Shown here piece by piece: positions 62,478 through 64,000 of a stretch of DNA of 64,000 nt. Below the pieces are notes generated by a model. The model was not told the DNA's origin. It searched no databases and saw nothing but the letters and a program-made list of their open reading frames with translations. The first letter of the stretch is position 1. Every line of letters begins with the position of its first letter. Source of the DNA: an uncultured Bacteroides sp. (GTDB taxonomy: Bacteria; Bacteroidota; Bacteroidia; Bacteroidales; Bacteroidaceae); contig CAMQVH010000004.1 in NCBI GenBank assembly GCA_947038155.1, forward strand, positions 107,118 through 171,117, read 5' to 3'. The position numbers were made by a program, and so were the translations under genes.

Positions 62478-64000
62478 ATGGGTAAGAGATTTACTGAATA
62501 TTCGCAGTTTGACCTTTCGCAGGTGAACAAAGATGTGCTGAAGAAATGGGACGAGAACCAGGTTTTCGCCAAGAGTATGACAGAACGTGATGGCTGCCCT
62601 TCATTTGTATTTTTTGAAGGACCGCCCTCGGCTAACGGTATGCCGGGAATTCACCATGTAATGGCTCGTACGATTAAGGATATTTTCTGCCGTTACAAAA
62701 CGATGAAAGGTTATCAGGTAAAGCGTAAAGCCGGATGGGATACGCACGGACTGCCTGTGGAACTGAGTGTGGAAAAAGCATTAGGTATCACAAAGGAAGA
62801 TATTGGTAAGAAAATCTCTGTTGCCGATTATAATGCTGCTTGTCGCAAAGATGTGATGAAGTATACCAAAGAGTGGGAAGACCTGACTCATCGGATGGGA
62901 TATTGGGTGGATATGAAGCATCCTTATATCACGTATGACAATCGTTATATTGAAACATTATGGTGGCTATTGAAGCAACTGTATAAAAAAGGATTGTTGT
63001 ATAAAGGATATACGATCCAGCCGTATTCACCAGCTGCAGGAACTGGATTGAGCTCACACGAGTTGAATCAACCGGGCTGTTATCGGGATGTAAAAGATAC
63101 AACGGCTGTTGCCCAATTTAAAATGAAGAATCCTAAACCGGAAATGACCGAATGGGGAACTCCTTATTTTATCGCTTGGACAACTACTCCATGGACATTA
63201 CCTTCAAATACGGCTCTTTGTGTGGGACCGAAGATTGATTATGTGGCTGTACAGTCTTATAATGCTTATACCGGAGAACCTATAACAGTGGTTTTGGCAA
63301 AAGCTTTATTGAATGTACATTTCAATGCAAAAGCTGCTGATCTGAAATTGGAGGACTACAAAGCCGGAGATAAACTTGTACCGTTTAAAGTGATTGCTGA
63401 ATACAAAGGTACTGATCTTGTCGGTATGGAATATGAACAGTTGATTCCTTGGGTAAAACCTGTTGAAGTATCTGAAAATGGTACTTGGAAAGCTAGTGAT
63501 AAAGCTTTCCGTGTAATACCGGGTGATTATGTTACTACAGAAGACGGTACAGGTATTGTTCACATTGCACCGACATTTGGTGCAGACGATGCGAATGTGG
63601 CACGTGCTGCAGGAATCCCGTCATTGTTCATGATTAATAAGAAAGGCGAAACTCGTCCGATGGTGGATTTAACTGGTAAATTCTATCTGTTGGATGAGCT
63701 GGATGAGAATTTCGTAAAAGAATGTGTTGATGTAGAAAAATACAAAGAATATCAGGGTGCATGGGTGAAAAATGCTTATGATCCTCAATTTATGGTGGAT
63801 GGCAAATACGATGAGAAAGCTGCGCAGGCTGCCGAATCTTTGGATATTGTCATTGCCATGATGATGAAAGCAGACAACAAGGCTTTCAAGATAGAAAAGC
63901 ATGTCCACAACTATCCGCACTGCTGGCGTACAGACAAACCGGTGCTTTATTATCCGTTGGATAGCTGGTTTATCCGTTCTACCGCTTGCAAGGAGCGAAT
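62478..64000 (+). CDS. ileS: Isoleucyl-tRNA synthetase (N-terminal part)
   Basis: The gene runs off the right edge; about 507 residues are visible from ATG 62478. The class I nucleotide site is EGPPSANGMPGIHHVMAR (HIGH motif as GIHH, His59-His60), followed by AGWDTHGLPVELSVEK. The editing domain begins with TTTPWTLPSNTALCVG and includes GTGIVHIAPTFGADD. It charges tRNA-Ile and edits valine. The KMSKS loop lies outside the window. Confidence 0.97.
   Translation, partial: MGKRFTEYSQFDLSQVNKDVLKKWDENQVFAKSMTERDGCPSFVFFEGPPSANGMPGIHHVMARTIKDIFCRYKTMKGYQVKRKAGWDTHGLPVELSVEKALGITKEDIGKKISVADYNAACRKDVMKYTKEWEDLTHRMGYWVDMKHPYITYDNRYIETLWWLLKQLYKKGLLYKGYTIQPYSPAAGTGLSSHELNQPGCYRDVKDTTAVAQFKMKNPKPEMTEWGTPYFIAWTTTPWTLPSNTALCVGPKIDYVAVQSYNAYTGEPITVVLAKALLNVHFNAKAADLKLEDYKAGDKLVPFKVIAEYKGTDLVGMEYEQLIPWVKPVEVSENGTWKASDKAFRVIPGDYVTTEDGTGIVHIAPTFGADDANVARAAGIPSLFMINKKGETRPMVDLTGKFYLLDELDENFVKECVDVEKYKEYQGAWVKNAYDPQFMVDGKYDEKAAQAAESLDIVIAMMMKADNKAFKIEKHVHNYPHCWRTDKPVLYYPLDSWFIRSTACKER

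Overview
This window is almost certainly chromosomal DNA of a gut Bacteroides, closest by gene content and order to the B. thetaiotaomicron group. The evidence is a SusC/SusD polysaccharide utilisation locus run by an ECF sigma/anti-sigma pair, promoters of the Bacteroides type (TTTG about 19-21 bases before TAnnTTTG), weak or absent Shine-Dalgarno signals, an RRM RNA-binding protein, and a xylR-xylB-xylA-xylE cluster governed by an NrtR-type regulator.

Layout. 1-11 kb: the end of an AbgT transporter, then a locus for a sulfated glycan (sigma factor, FecR anti-sigma, SusC with STN domain, SusD, serine-type sulfatase, GH2 glycosidase). 11-15.3 kb: a GNAT enzyme, then an AT-rich accessory stretch with a broken AAA-ATPase gene and a sensorless hybrid two-component regulator whose kinase lacks its histidine. 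A 19-base direct repeat brackets this stretch. 15.3-24.9 kb: a DUF3352/YwqK-repeat membrane protein, tRNA-Arg, a three-gene cluster (TPR-TM-HTH protein, an uncharacterised cytosolic protein, an HtrA-like protease with zinc ribbon), a TPR protein, and pabB-pabC. 25-31.8 kb: DUF2461, YhcH, glycogen branching enzyme, a BLIP/PepSY-like protein, a palindromic MITE-like repeat, an intracellular GH13 amylase and a patatin. 31.9-35 kb: an operon of an ECF-type S component, a DUF362 protein and a fused NapH/NapG-like polyferredoxin. 35.6-42.3 kb: PPK2, small secreted and acetyltransferase genes, DUF169, an RRM protein, a GSI-type glutamine synthetase and a Met-rich DUF4396 protein. 42.4-46.4 kb (minus): sucCD, fabD, thiD. 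46.7-51.9 kb: the xylose cluster. 52-54.4 kb: a divergent HU-like/VapE-like pair. 54.5-59.4 kb: an arsenic operon arsR-arsE-arsF-arsG-arsD-arsA-acr3. 59.6-64 kb: a GNAT-nitrilase fusion, a YhiM-like membrane protein and the start of ileS.

How the genes work together. The first locus imports and trims a sulfated glycan. The xyl genes take up xylose and carry it to xylulose-5-phosphate. glgB and the cytosolic amylase fit glycogen metabolism. The arsenic operon should export inorganic arsenite (ArsD/ArsA/Acr3) and reduce and export aromatic arsenicals (ArsE/F/G), under an ArsR whose operator wraps the promoter. The least explained parts are the protease cluster at 18-22 kb, the ECF-S/DUF362/polyferredoxin operon, the pseudokinase regulator and the divergent HU/VapE control region. 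All family names come from reading the translated sequence and remembered family features; no database was searched.
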